NCBI RefSeq assembly: GCF_041380235.1
Contig: NZ_JBGIYY010000003.1
Location: forward strand, 124,001-188,000
Reading direction: 5' to 3'
DNA from: Glaciecola sp041380235
Lineage (GTDB): Bacteria > Pseudomonadota > Gammaproteobacteria > Enterobacterales > Alteromonadaceae
Length of the DNA stretch: 64,000 nucleotides
The notes beneath the pieces were generated by a model, which saw only the letters and a list, made by a program, of their open reading frames with translations, searched no databases and was not told the origin of the DNA. The position numbers were made by a program, and so were the translations under genes. The number at the start of each line of letters is the position of its first letter. The first letter of the stretch is position 1. Below, in pieces: positions 55,663 to 64,000 of this stretch.

Positions 55663-58293
55663 ATGTCCAGCTACGACGAAAATGCGACCAGCGCGCACAC
55701 CTATGACCCCCGTTCGATTGAGCAAGATGCTCAGCAGCATTGGATCAATACAAAAGTATTTGAGGCTAATCAAGACGATGGAAAAGAGAAGTACTATTGC
55801 ATGTCGATGTTTCCCTATCCTAGCGGCAGGCTGCATATGGGACATGTGCGCAATTATACTATCGGTGATGTGGTTAGCCGCTTTCAACGTATGCAGGGCA
55901 AAAATGTCCTGCAACCAATCGGTTGGGATGCGTTTGGCTTACCTGCTGAAAACGCAGCCATAGAAAACAAAACGGCGCCGAGTAAATGGACGCTGCAAAA
56001 TATCGAATATATGAAAGGGCAACTCAATGCACTTGGTTTTGGTTATGACTGGCGCAGAGAAGTCACCACTTGCGATCCCGAGTACTATCGCTGGGAACAA
56101 TGGTTTTTTACGCGTTTATTTGAAAAAGGCTTAGTGTATAAAAAACATGCGACGGTTAATTGGGACCCAGTCGATCAAACTGTGCTTGCCAATGAACAAG
56201 TGATCGATGGGCGCGGCTGGCGCTCTGGTGCACTAGTTGAACAAAAAGAAATTCCGCAGTGGTTCATCAAAATCACCGACTATGCAGAACAACTGCTCGC
56301 CGACCTAGACAAATTGCCTGATTGGCCGGCACAGGTCAAAACTGCACAACGCAACTGGATTGGACGCTCTGAAGGCGTTGAAATTAGTTTTGACTTAGCT
56401 AAAGAGACCGCTGGGTATCAAGACATAGAAGTCTATACTACCCGACCTGATACCTTATATGGGGCTACCTATTTAGCCATCGCTGCTCAGCACCCTATTG
56501 CTTTGTCTATAAGCGAAGATAATCCGCAAATCGCAGCATTTATTGAAAAGTGTAAAAACACAAAAACAGCTGAAGCAGAGTTAGCCACCATGGAGAAGCT
56601 CGGCATAGACACTGGATTGTTTGCCGCGCATCCACTTACCGGCGACGCCATGCCGATTTGGATCGCAAATTTTGTGCTGATGGGATACGGCTCTGGCGCA
56701 GTAATGTCGGTTCCGGCTCATGATCAAAGGGACTGGGAATTTGCCACAAAATATCACTTGCCAATCAAACAAGTAGTTGAGTTTAAACAAGACGACATCG
56801 ACGCTGATATTTCAAAAGCGGCCTATTGCGAAAAACATACCGTGATTAATTCAGGGGAATATTCAGGAATGTCTTTCGAAAGTGCATTTGATGCCATAGC
56901 TGACAAACTTTCGCAAATGAACAAAGGCAAGAAAACCGTCAACTATCGTTTGCGTGATTGGGGCGTGTCCCGCCAGCGCTATTGGGGTGCGCCGATTCCG
57001 ATTGTGAACGACGAAGAAGGCCACTCCTATGCAGTGGCAGAACAAGATTTACCCGTAATACTCCCTACTGATGTGGTAATGGATGGTGTTACCTCCCCGA
57101 TTAAAGCAGATCCACAGTGGGCTCAAACACAGCATAATGGCAAAGCCATGTTGCGAGAAACTGACACCTTCGATACATTCATGGAGTCGTCTTGGTACTA
57201 CGCACGCTATGCCTCAGCGCCAAGCGACGCGATGCTTGACCCCAAAGAAGCCAACTATTGGCTGCCCGTCGACCAATATATCGGCGGTATAGAGCATGCA
57301 ATATTGCATCTTTTGTATGCGCGTTTTTTCCACAAACTGCTTCGCGATGAAGATTTAGTTTCGTCAGACGAACCCTTTAAGCGCCTGCTATGCCAAGGCA
57401 TGGTGTTAGCCAATGCGTTTTACTCAAAGGCAGACAACGGCAAAGAGATCTGGCACGCGCCCGACAGTATCACCGTCGAGCGAGATGACAAAGGCCGAAT
57501 TTGTGGCGGCGTAGTCACCGACACAGGCGCTCCCGTTCAGTACGCTGGCATGATAAAAATGTCAAAGTCTAAAAATAATGGTATTGACCCCCAAAAGGTC
57601 ATCGACATTTATGGCGCTGATACAATTCGACTTTACACCATGTTTGCAGCTCCACCCGAGCAAGATTTAGAGTGGATTGAATCGGGTGTTGAAGGTGCTA
57701 ATCGTTTTTTACGCAGACTATGGCGCTTAGTTAGTGAGTTTGCTTCAGAGCACTTACAGGCTGATTTGCCGCAGATTGACAGCAAAGCCTTGTCGAAGAA
57801 GCAAAAAGCGCTACGCAAAGAAGTGCACAGTAAAATTGAGTCGATTACCGACGATGTAGAGCGGCGTCAAACATTTAATACTGCTGTTGCAAAAATGATG
57901 GAACTGCTAAACGCCTTGCAAAAATATGAGCTAAACGACGCGCAAGACACAGCCATTTATCATGAAGGTATTATCGCCTTAACCAAGATGTTAAATCCAT
58001 ACACGCCGCATATTTGTGAAGCATTATGGGGCTTGCTTAAACAGACCAGTGCATTGCAAACACAAGCTTGGCCTACAGTTGACCAATCGGCGTTGGTAGA
58101 AGATGAAAAACTGATCATCGTACAGGTGAATGGCAAAGTGCGTGCTAAACTCACAGTACCTGCTGACATTACCAATCCAGAGCTTGAAGCAATGGCGCTG
58201 GCGCACGAAAATGTAGTGAGCTTTACCAACGGTAAAACAGTTCGTAAAGTCATAGTAGTGCCTGGAAAACTTGTCAATATCGTGGCTAACTAG
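55663..58293 (+). CDS. leuS: Leucyl-tRNA synthetase
   Basis: Charges tRNA-Leu and edits misactivated amino acids. The 876-residue class I synthetase (E. coli 860) has the HIGH-equivalent PYPSGRLHMGHVRNY (about 49-63), a CP1 editing domain (residues about 225-420, TTRPDTLYGATY), the KMSKS loop MIKMSKSKNN (about 625-634) and the C-terminal anticodon domain (VQVNGKVRAKLTVP). The Shine-Dalgarno sequence is weak. It heads a run of eight plus-strand genes to the window end. Confidence 0.96.
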   Translation: MSSYDENATSAHTYDPRSIEQDAQQHWINTKVFEANQDDGKEKYYCMSMFPYPSGRLHMGHVRNYTIGDVVSRFQRMQGKNVLQPIGWDAFGLPAENAAIENKTAPSKWTLQNIEYMKGQLNALGFGYDWRREVTTCDPEYYRWEQWFFTRLFEKGLVYKKHATVNWDPVDQTVLANEQVIDGRGWRSGALVEQKEIPQWFIKITDYAEQLLADLDKLPDWPAQVKTAQRNWIGRSEGVEISFDLAKETAGYQDIEVYTTRPDTLYGATYLAIAAQHPIALSISEDNPQIAAFIEKCKNTKTAEAELATMEKLGIDTGLFAAHPLTGDAMPIWIANFVLMGYGSGAVMSVPAHDQRDWEFATKYHLPIKQVVEFKQDDIDADISKAAYCEKHTVINSGEYSGMSFESAFDAIADKLSQMNKGKKTVNYRLRDWGVSRQRYWGAPIPIVNDEEGHSYAVAEQDLPVILPTDVVMDGVTSPIKADPQWAQTQHNGKAMLRETDTFDTFMESSWYYARYASAPSDAMLDPKEANYWLPVDQYIGGIEHAILHLLYARFFHKLLRDEDLVSSDEPFKRLLCQGMVLANAFYSKADNGKEIWHAPDSITVERDDKGRICGGVVTDTGAPVQYAGMIKMSKSKNNGIDPQKVIDIYGADTIRLYTMFAAPPEQDLEWIESGVEGANRFLRRLWRLVSEFASEHLQADLPQIDSKALSKKQKALRKEVHSKIESITDDVERRQTFNTAVAKMMELLNALQKYELNDAQDTAIYHEGIIALTKMLNPYTPHICEALWGLLKQTSALQTQAWPTVDQSALVEDEKLIIVQVNGKVRAKLTVPADITNPELEAMALAHENVVSFTNGKTVRKVIVVPGKLVNIVAN

Positions 58294-58326
58294 AGGCCGT
58301 TTGCAGTAACTTATGGAGGCAAAGAT

Positions 58327-58899
58327 TTGACTATAAGCACTTTGCGCAGTGTTATCCTTATAGCAGTAATGCTGATGTCATTAATCATAGGCGGCTGTGG
58401 CTTCAGTTTACGTGGATCTCAGGCATTGCCAGAGTCTATAGATACTGTGGTGATAAATGCTTCCCTGCAGTTTTCTCCACTTTCTCGGGCCTTGAGTGAG
58501 CGATTGCCGATTTATCAGCTTCGTAGCATAACTGCGGGGTCCGATTTAGCAGAAACCTTAGACCCAGCGGCAACCGTATTGATTAATCTGCAGCCTGAGA
58601 ATTTAGAGCGCCGCCTACTATCGGTATTTTCAAGTGGTCAGGTAGCTGAGTATGAGTTGATATACACGGTTAATTATCAAGTGGTATTTCCCAACGCAAG
58701 GCCCATTAGCAATAGTCTTTCAGTCATGCGTGAATATCAAGATGACCCACAGCAAATTCTAGCAAAATCGCGTGAATTGGAGCTGGTTATGGATGAAATG
58801 CGCATAGAATCAGCCGATAGAATGGTGCGCCTATTGTCGAGCCAATATAATTTAAGACAGCCGCAACAGTCCCTCTCTTCTGGCTCAAGGTCAAATTAG
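58327..58899 (+). CDS. lptE: LPS-assembly lipoprotein LptE
   Basis: Outer-membrane lipoprotein plug of the LptD LPS translocon. The 190-residue protein has a signal peptide and lipobox IIGGC (Cys24), then GFSLRGSQALPESIDTVVI. The start is TTG at 58327 with GGAGG at 7-bp spacing. The next in-frame ATGs are inside the signal peptide. It lies between leuS and holA as in E. coli. Confidence 0.93.
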   Translation: MTISTLRSVILIAVMLMSLIIGGCGFSLRGSQALPESIDTVVINASLQFSPLSRALSERLPIYQLRSITAGSDLAETLDPAATVLINLQPENLERRLLSVFSSGQVAEYELIYTVNYQVVFPNARPISNSLSVMREYQDDPQQILAKSRELELVMDEMRIESADRMVRLLSSQYNLRQPQQSLSSGSRSN

Positions 58900-59930
58900 T
58901 GCAGCTTAAACCCAATCAATTTAGCGCTCATCTCGCGAAAAACCCACTACCATCGATTGTTTTACTGTTTGGCGATGAGCCACAGCAAAAGCAAGATGTC
59001 TTGGATGCCTTGCGAAAAAAGGCCAAAGAACATGGTTTTGACGAGCGTCAGACTTTAGTGGCTGACAGCGATTTTTCTTGGCATCAATTGGTAGATGCGA
59101 CTCAGGCAATGTCGCTATTTTCAGATAAACAATATATTGAACTCACGCTACCAACAGGTAAGCCAGGTACACAAGGTGCAGCTACGCTAACGGAGATTTC
59201 GCAAACTATTAGCGCTGATACCTTACTGTTGATCCAAGGCCCTAAAATTGGCAAAGACGTGCAAAATGCCAAATGGTTTAAACAATTACTTAATCACGCT
59301 TGGTTTTGTCATTGTTATGAGCTTCAGGGCGGCCAATTAAGCCAATGGTTAAAGCAAAGAGCCAATGGTATTGGATTGCCTTTAAGCGAAGATGCTATTC
59401 ACCTTATTTGTGACATGAACGAAGGTAATTTACTGGCGGCCAATCAAGAGTTAGAAAAACTAGGTTTATTGTTCCCAAATGCGCAATCCATTGATGCAAA
59501 ACAGGTGAGCCAGGCCAGCGTTGATCAATCTCGCTTCACGGTATTTCAATTTGCAGACGAGGTGCTCGCTGGAAATATGCAGCGCGCCGTTAAAATATTA
59601 TATCGTTTAGAAAGTGAAGGCTTAGAGCCAAACATCATACTATGGTCACTCATAAAAGAAGCGCAACTATTAGAACAGTGCTATGGCTTTATGCAGCGAG
59701 GTGAAGCCATTCCGTTTATGAAAATGCGCATTTGGCAAAACAAGCAGAGCTTATACAATGCGGCGCTAATGCGTTTAAACGGCGGTCACCTGCAGATCCT
59801 TATTAAGCACCTACAGCAAGCTGATGCGATGTTAAAATCTGAGAGCATCAGCAAGCCATACGTATTGTTGAGTCACTTAGCCCTGCTATTTTTACCGGCT
59901 CCTTTAGAACATTTTTCATTAAGCACATAA
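58899..59930 (+). CDS. holA: DNA polymerase III delta subunit
   Basis: Opens the beta sliding clamp within the clamp loader. The 343-residue protein equals E. coli HolA in length. Features are LLFGDEPQQKQDVLDALR, FSDKQYIELTLPTGKPG and QWLKQRANGIGLPLSEDAIHL. It starts with GTG sharing one base with the lptE stop (TAGTG) and ends sharing one base with the nadD start (TAATG), so translation is coupled on both sides. Confidence 0.95.
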   Translation: MQLKPNQFSAHLAKNPLPSIVLLFGDEPQQKQDVLDALRKKAKEHGFDERQTLVADSDFSWHQLVDATQAMSLFSDKQYIELTLPTGKPGTQGAATLTEISQTISADTLLLIQGPKIGKDVQNAKWFKQLLNHAWFCHCYELQGGQLSQWLKQRANGIGLPLSEDAIHLICDMNEGNLLAANQELEKLGLLFPNAQSIDAKQVSQASVDQSRFTVFQFADEVLAGNMQRAVKILYRLESEGLEPNIILWSLIKEAQLLEQCYGFMQRGEAIPFMKMRIWQNKQSLYNAALMRLNGGHLQILIKHLQQADAMLKSESISKPYVLLSHLALLFLPAPLEHFSLST

Positions 59931-60700
59931 TGCAGTCGCCCGAACGATTACTATTGAAAGCAGTATTTGGCGGAACCTTTGATCCCCCTCACCATGGTCA
60001 TATGCAACCTTTGCTAGCGGTACTTGAGTCCTTAGATATGCAAAGCTGCGAGCTCATTCCAAGTCATATTCCGGTGCACAAACAGGCCTGTTCAAGCGCT
60101 CAGCATCGGCTCAATATGACCCAAATATTTGCGCGACAAGATAGTCGCTTGCTGGTCAATAAGATTGAAGTTATGCGCGATTCACCAAGCTATTCTGTGG
60201 ACACCGTTTGTGCGCTGAGTGAGCAACACCCAGAGCATGCTATTTGTTTTATTATGGGACTTGATGCGTTTTTAGGCCTAGCCTCTTGGCACTTGCCGCA
60301 CACCCTGATGCAAAAATGTCATATTGTCGTGATGATGAGGGGCGAAGCAACATATCCCTTGGCAGACGATAATACTCAGCAGCGCCTTATACGCTTTTTA
60401 GAATCGTACCATAAAGCAAATATTCCTCGTGAAATACTGCCCTCAATTAGCGATGACCTTAGGCATCTCTTACCCGAGCAGCTTTATTTAGTCGACAAAA
60501 TGACACAAAATGCACAAAACCAACGCATAAACGGTATACTGCGTGCATCGAAGCAAGGTGAGGTCGTATTTGTGTTAAATCCGCAAACCGAGATTTCATC
60601 AACCATGATACGCCGCGCAATAGCAGATGGCGTATCTACTGAACAATGGTTAACGCCTGACATCATCGAATATATTCAGGCCCACCGCATTTATTCTTAA
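59930..60700 (+). CDS. nadD: Nicotinate-nucleotide adenylyltransferase
   Basis: Adenylates nicotinate mononucleotide to deamido-NAD. The 256-residue protein has the nucleotidyltransferase signature AVFGGTFDPPHHGHMQP (about 11-27) and the C-terminal ISSTMIRRAI. It is about 40 residues longer than E. coli NadD (213), with the extra residues between the two motifs, mostly around positions 155-215. It overlaps holA by one base and is followed by rsfS after 13 bp. Confidence 0.93.
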   Translation: MQSPERLLLKAVFGGTFDPPHHGHMQPLLAVLESLDMQSCELIPSHIPVHKQACSSAQHRLNMTQIFARQDSRLLVNKIEVMRDSPSYSVDTVCALSEQHPEHAICFIMGLDAFLGLASWHLPHTLMQKCHIVVMMRGEATYPLADDNTQQRLIRFLESYHKANIPREILPSISDDLRHLLPEQLYLVDKMTQNAQNQRINGILRASKQGEVVFVLNPQTEISSTMIRRAIADGVSTEQWLTPDIIEYIQAHRIYS

Positions 60701-60713
60701 TAAAGGTAAAAGA

Positions 60714-61031
60714 TTGAAAGACTCAACATTGACACAATTTGTACTTGATAAAATCGAAGACATGAAAGCCCGCGATATCGTTGTTATCGACGTGGTTGGA
60801 AAAAGCACGATCACCGATACGCTGGTTGTTTGCTCTGGCAATTCAAAAAGACATGTATCCTCAATTGCCGCTAACTTGATCAAAGAAAGTAAACTGGCTG
60901 GCCATCCTCCGCTTAGTGTAGAGGGCAAGGAAACCGGTGAGTGGGTCTTAGTTGACTTAGGCGACGTTGTTGCCCACGTCATGCAAGATGATACTCGGGA
61001 TTTTTACCAGCTTGAGAAGCTTTGGCAGTAG
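60714..61031 (+). CDS. rsfS: Ribosomal silencing factor RsfS
   Basis: Binds L14 and blocks subunit joining in starvation. The 105-residue protein has the DUF143 core ARDIVVIDVVGKSTITDTLVVCSGNSKRHV and HPPLSVEGKETGEWVLVDLGDVVAHVM. It starts at TTG (60714) with AAAGG 7 bases upstream. It lies between nadD and rlmH. Confidence 0.94.
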   Translation: MKDSTLTQFVLDKIEDMKARDIVVIDVVGKSTITDTLVVCSGNSKRHVSSIAANLIKESKLAGHPPLSVEGKETGEWVLVDLGDVVAHVMQDDTRDFYQLEKLWQ

Positions 61032-61044
61032 ATTAGCTTTACAT

Positions 61045-61515
61045 ATGCAGATTCAAGTTGTTGCAGTAGGGAACAAAATGCCCGGTTGGGTGGTCGAAGG
61101 CGTTAATGAATACACCAAGCGCTTTGGACCAGACTGTCGAGTTAGCTTTACTGAAATTACTCCCGGTAAACGAGGCAAAACCACCAACATCGAAAAGACC
61201 ATTTTTGATGAGGGTCAGCGTTGTTTGCAAAGTATTCCCAAAGGGAACCGTGTAGTGGCCTTAGAGGTCACCGGCAAGTCTTGGTCTACGCCGATGCTTG
61301 CAGAGCAGTTAGAGCGTTGGAAGTTAGATGGTCGCGACGTAAGCCTGTTGATTGGTGGTCCAGAAGGATTATCAAATGAATGCAAAGACGCTGCTGAGCA
61401 GAAGTGGTCGCTCTCAGACTTGACGCTTCCACACCCACTGGTGAGAGTCATCGTTGCCGAAGCGCTTTATCGCGCATGGTCAGTTACCCAAAATCATCCC
61501 TATCATAGAGAATAG
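61045..61515 (+). CDS. rlmH: 23S rRNA pseudouridine-1915 N3-methyltransferase
   Basis: SPOUT methyltransferase acting on Psi1915 of 23S rRNA. The 156-residue protein (E. coli 155) starts at the ATG at 61045 (MQIQVVAVGNKMPGWV). It contains the SAM-binding knot LLIGGPEGLSNECK and the C-terminal PHPLVRVIVAEALYRAWSVTQNHPYHRE. A longer open frame begins inside rsfS and is not needed. Confidence 0.95.
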   Translation: MQIQVVAVGNKMPGWVVEGVNEYTKRFGPDCRVSFTEITPGKRGKTTNIEKTIFDEGQRCLQSIPKGNRVVALEVTGKSWSTPMLAEQLERWKLDGRDVSLLIGGPEGLSNECKDAAEQKWSLSDLTLPHPLVRVIVAEALYRAWSVTQNHPYHRE

Positions 61516-61516
61516 A

Positions 61517-63427
61517 ATGGGAAAAAAAAGACAAACAATTCGTGATCATTCGGCCGAAGCAAATCTTTTTGCACGGCGGACATTTGTATCGATGTTGCTT
61601 GTTCTTGTATTTTTAAGCCTGATTATCGTTAACTTATATAACTTACAGGTAAATCAGTTCGAAGATTACCAAACCCGCTCCAACGGTAATCGTATTAAAG
61701 TTCTTCCAATTCCTCCTAACCGCGGCCTAATTTATGATCGTAATGGAGTCATACTTGCAGAAAACAGACCCGTATTTAGTTTAGAAATTATTCCCGAAGA
61801 AGTAGATGATTTAGACAATACCATCGCTCAACTTACATCGCTGATGGAATTGACCGAAGATGAAATTGATCGCTTTGAGCAAGAGCGTAAACGTCAGCGC
61901 CGATTTAAACCCGTTGCAATACGAAATCAATTAAGCCAACAAGATGTGGCTATTTTTGCCGCGAACCAACATCTATTCGCCGGCGTTTCGATAGAAGCAA
62001 GGCTATCTCGTTATTATCCATTCAAAGATACCCTCACCCACATGCTTGGATACGTAGCCAGAATAAACAAACGAGACCTTGCAAAACTCGAAGACAGTGG
62101 TCAAGCTGCCAACTATGCGGCGACCCACGACATCGGTAAACAAGGCGTCGAAAAGTTCCATGAAAACACCTTGCACGGTCAGGTTGGGTATCAACAGGTT
62201 GAGGTAAATAATCAGGGGCGCGTGATCAGAGTACTTGATTTTCAGGAACCAATTCCAGGTCAAGATATTGCGTTGAATATCGACATTGAGCTTCAGCAAA
62301 AAGCTCAACAAGAACTAGCCGGAAGACGCGGTTCGGTAGTGATAACCGATCCTCGGACGGGCGGCGTGCTGGCGCTTTACAGCAGCCCGAGCTACGACCC
62401 CAACTTATTTGTGCATGGAATTAGTCAAAAGGAATATTCAAAACTGCTTAATTCTAAATACAGTCCCCTGCTAAACCGTGCGACGCAGGGCAGATACCCT
62501 CCTGCCTCGACAATTAAGGCACATCTTGCCTTAATTGGTTTGGAAGAAGGCGTGATTACCGCCGACACTACCATCCAAGATACCGGAACTTATCAATTAA
62601 AAAATGTCGCTCACGTTTGGCGGGATTGGAAAAAATGGGGGCATGGAGAGGTTGGCGTTACCCGCTCGGTTGAGGTGTCTTGTGATATATTTTACTATGA
62701 TCTTGCCTTCAAGTTGGGTATTGACCGCATTCACGAAGGCATGAGCGAATTTGGATTTGGACAGTTCACGGGCCTCGATTTGTATGAAGAATCGGAGGCG
62801 ATTTTACCCTCCAGAGGCTGGAAAAGAGCACGTTTCAATGAGCCATGGTATATCGGCGACACAATATCTATAGGCATCGGCCAAGGATATTGGAACGCCA
62901 CACCTATTCAGATGGTTCAATCTCTTAACTTTTTGGTTAACAAAGGTGAGCGACATGTACCGCGCCTTTTGAAAGGCTATATGTTGGAGGGTGAAGTACA
63001 AGACTTGCCCGTAGAAATGAAACCACCAATGACCATCGTTGACGAAACTAATTGGAACTTGGTGCTTGATTCCCTATATGGAACGGTCAACAGAGAGCAT
63101 GGAACTGCGCGCACGGCTTTCCTTAATACTCCTTATACTTCAGCTGGCAAAACGGGCACCGCGCAACTTTTTACCGTTGCTCAAGACGAAGAGTATAACG
63201 AAGACGCCATCTCAGAATATCTGCGCGACAACGCTATGTATGTAGGTTATGCGCCTTATGACAGGCCAGAAATAAGCATCGCCGTTACCATAGAAAATGC
63301 AGGAGGGGGAAGCTCTAATGCTGCGCCATTGGCAAGAAGAGTCATGGACTTTTATTTTGAGCGAGCGACCGCAGCAAAAATTGCTCAAACGTCGACTCAA
63401 GAGCCTCAAAGCGAAAGCATACAATGA
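61517..63427 (+). CDS. mrdA: Penicillin-binding protein 2 (elongation transpeptidase)
   Basis: Transpeptidase for rod-shape elongation, partner of RodA. The 636-residue protein starts at MGKKRQTIRDHSAEANLF (ATG at 61517, directly after the rlmH stop). It has an N-terminal membrane helix (about 22-42), a dimerisation domain, and the transpeptidase motifs ASTIK (catalytic Ser), SCD (VEVSCDIFYYD) and KTG (AGKTGTAQ). It is followed by rodA with a 4-base ATGA overlap. Confidence 0.96.
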   Translation: MGKKRQTIRDHSAEANLFARRTFVSMLLVLVFLSLIIVNLYNLQVNQFEDYQTRSNGNRIKVLPIPPNRGLIYDRNGVILAENRPVFSLEIIPEEVDDLDNTIAQLTSLMELTEDEIDRFEQERKRQRRFKPVAIRNQLSQQDVAIFAANQHLFAGVSIEARLSRYYPFKDTLTHMLGYVARINKRDLAKLEDSGQAANYAATHDIGKQGVEKFHENTLHGQVGYQQVEVNNQGRVIRVLDFQEPIPGQDIALNIDIELQQKAQQELAGRRGSVVITDPRTGGVLALYSSPSYDPNLFVHGISQKEYSKLLNSKYSPLLNRATQGRYPPASTIKAHLALIGLEEGVITADTTIQDTGTYQLKNVAHVWRDWKKWGHGEVGVTRSVEVSCDIFYYDLAFKLGIDRIHEGMSEFGFGQFTGLDLYEESEAILPSRGWKRARFNEPWYIGDTISIGIGQGYWNATPIQMVQSLNFLVNKGERHVPRLLKGYMLEGEVQDLPVEMKPPMTIVDETNWNLVLDSLYGTVNREHGTARTAFLNTPYTSAGKTGTAQLFTVAQDEEYNEDAISEYLRDNAMYVGYAPYDRPEISIAVTIENAGGGSSNAAPLARRVMDFYFERATAAKIAQTSTQEPQSESIQ

Positions 63428-64000
63428 GCAAGGCCTTTACTCCTGCTCGGCGCTCATTTTTAGAAAAAGTGCATATCGATGGATTTTTGCTCTTTTCCTT
63501 AGCCTCTCTTATGATAGTTGGCCTACTGACAATTTTTTCCTCTGGTGGGCAAGACTGGGATCTCGTTAATCGGCAGCTTGTTCGTTTAGGTCTTGCGATT
63601 ACCGTAATGGTGATACTAGCGCAAATACCGATTATGTTTTATCAACGCTTTGCGATATATGCCTATGTTATCGGCGTGCTTATGCTAGTTGGAGTATTAC
63701 TGTTTGGTGATATTGGCAAAGGTGCTCAGCGCTGGCTAGATTTTGGTTTTGTGCGCTTTCAGCCTTCTGAAATTATGAAACTAGCAGTACCTTTAATGGT
63801 CGCTTGGTATATTAGTAGAGGCGATTTGCCTCCGCGTAATCGCGACGTTGTTGTAGGCTTTATTTTAGTGTTCATCCCCACTATTTTAATTGCTAAACAA
63901 CCGGATTTAGGCACCTCATTATTAATTGCTAGCTCAGGGATATTTGTGCTGTTTTTAGCTGGAATGGCATGGAAGTTAATCAGCTATATTGCCTTATTAG
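63424..64000 (+). CDS. rodA: Rod-shape SEDS glycosyltransferase RodA (truncated by window end)
   Basis: Peptidoglycan polymerase of the elongasome, paired with PBP2. About 192 codons are visible from the ATGA overlap with mrdA. Several transmembrane helices are seen, with the SEDS segment GKGAQRWLDFGFVRFQPSEIMKLAVPLMVAWYI and AKQPDLGTSLLI. The rest lies outside the window. Confidence 0.95.
   Translation, partial: MSKAFTPARRSFLEKVHIDGFLLFSLASLMIVGLLTIFSSGGQDWDLVNRQLVRLGLAITVMVILAQIPIMFYQRFAIYAYVIGVLMLVGVLLFGDIGKGAQRWLDFGFVRFQPSEIMKLAVPLMVAWYISRGDLPPRNRDVVVGFILVFIPTILIAKQPDLGTSLLIASSGIFVLFLAGMAWKLISYIALL

Noticed and set aside
1..64000. CRISPR arrays, insertion sequences, integrases, toxin-antitoxin or defence islands
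   Set aside because: No repeated spacer arrays, transposase motifs, integrase motifs or typical defence domains were seen; gene content is almost wholly core genome.

Overview
The window is ordinary-looking chromosome from a gammaproteobacterium, most likely an Alteromonadales member near Alteromonas/Glaciecola/Paraglaciecola. This rests on the families seen (SdhCDAB with SucAB, SecG-leuU, SMC-ZipA-LigA, RimO, NlpI, NhaR, LptE-HolA, PBP2-RodA), protein lengths close to E. coli orthologues, a SucB with two lipoyl domains, and a moderate GC content. Genes are tightly packed. I see no insertion sequence, prophage, integron or CRISPR array.

Layout. 1-9.0 kb: TCA cycle block, with sdhCDAB-sucAB on the minus strand (sucB is cut by the window edge) divergent from gltA. 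9.1-20 kb: mixed genes, namely an LplT-PlsC fusion, a DUF3429 membrane protein, a lipoprotein, phosphomannomutase, pirin plus glutathionyl-hydroquinone reductase, tcdA, a DedA-like protein, a LysR regulator with a small unknown protein, a DUF2919 protein and an exported methyltransferase-like protein. 20.3-28.6 kb: rimO, then the envelope operon msbA-lpxK-ycaR-kdsB, comEC and a DUF2062 gene. 28.9-38.4 kb: a VOC/LysR divergent pair, then smc-zipA-ligA with divergent cysZ. 38.4-43.5 kb: pnp, a DUF1244 gene, nlpI and a Sel1-like protein that carries a metzincin-type zinc-protease motif. 43.8-45.7 kb: a small membrane protein, nhaR and an S30AE-like gene. 45.7-51.3 kb: ftsH-folP-glmM-tpiA-secG-tRNA-Leu(GAG), all minus strand. 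51.9-55.5 kb: yhbY, an HSD17B10-like dehydrogenase and a Lon-like protease. 55.7-64 kb: leuS-lptE-holA-nadD-rsfS-rlmH-mrdA-rodA, plus strand, a translation/envelope/cell-shape cluster cut by the window end.

The most interesting signals are: (1) the predicted periplasmic Sel1-repeat metalloprotease encoded 8 bp downstream of nlpI, an adaptor lipoprotein for proteolysis in E. coli; (2) two breaks in normally conserved gene order, the absence of rimP-nusA-infB-rbfA-truB-rpsO between leuU and pnp and the absence of rlmE between yhbY and ftsH; (3) a methyltransferase-like protein with a signal peptide; (4) several strong terminators or inverted repeats inside otherwise co-directional clusters. I did not find a clearly novel multi-gene defence or mobile system.
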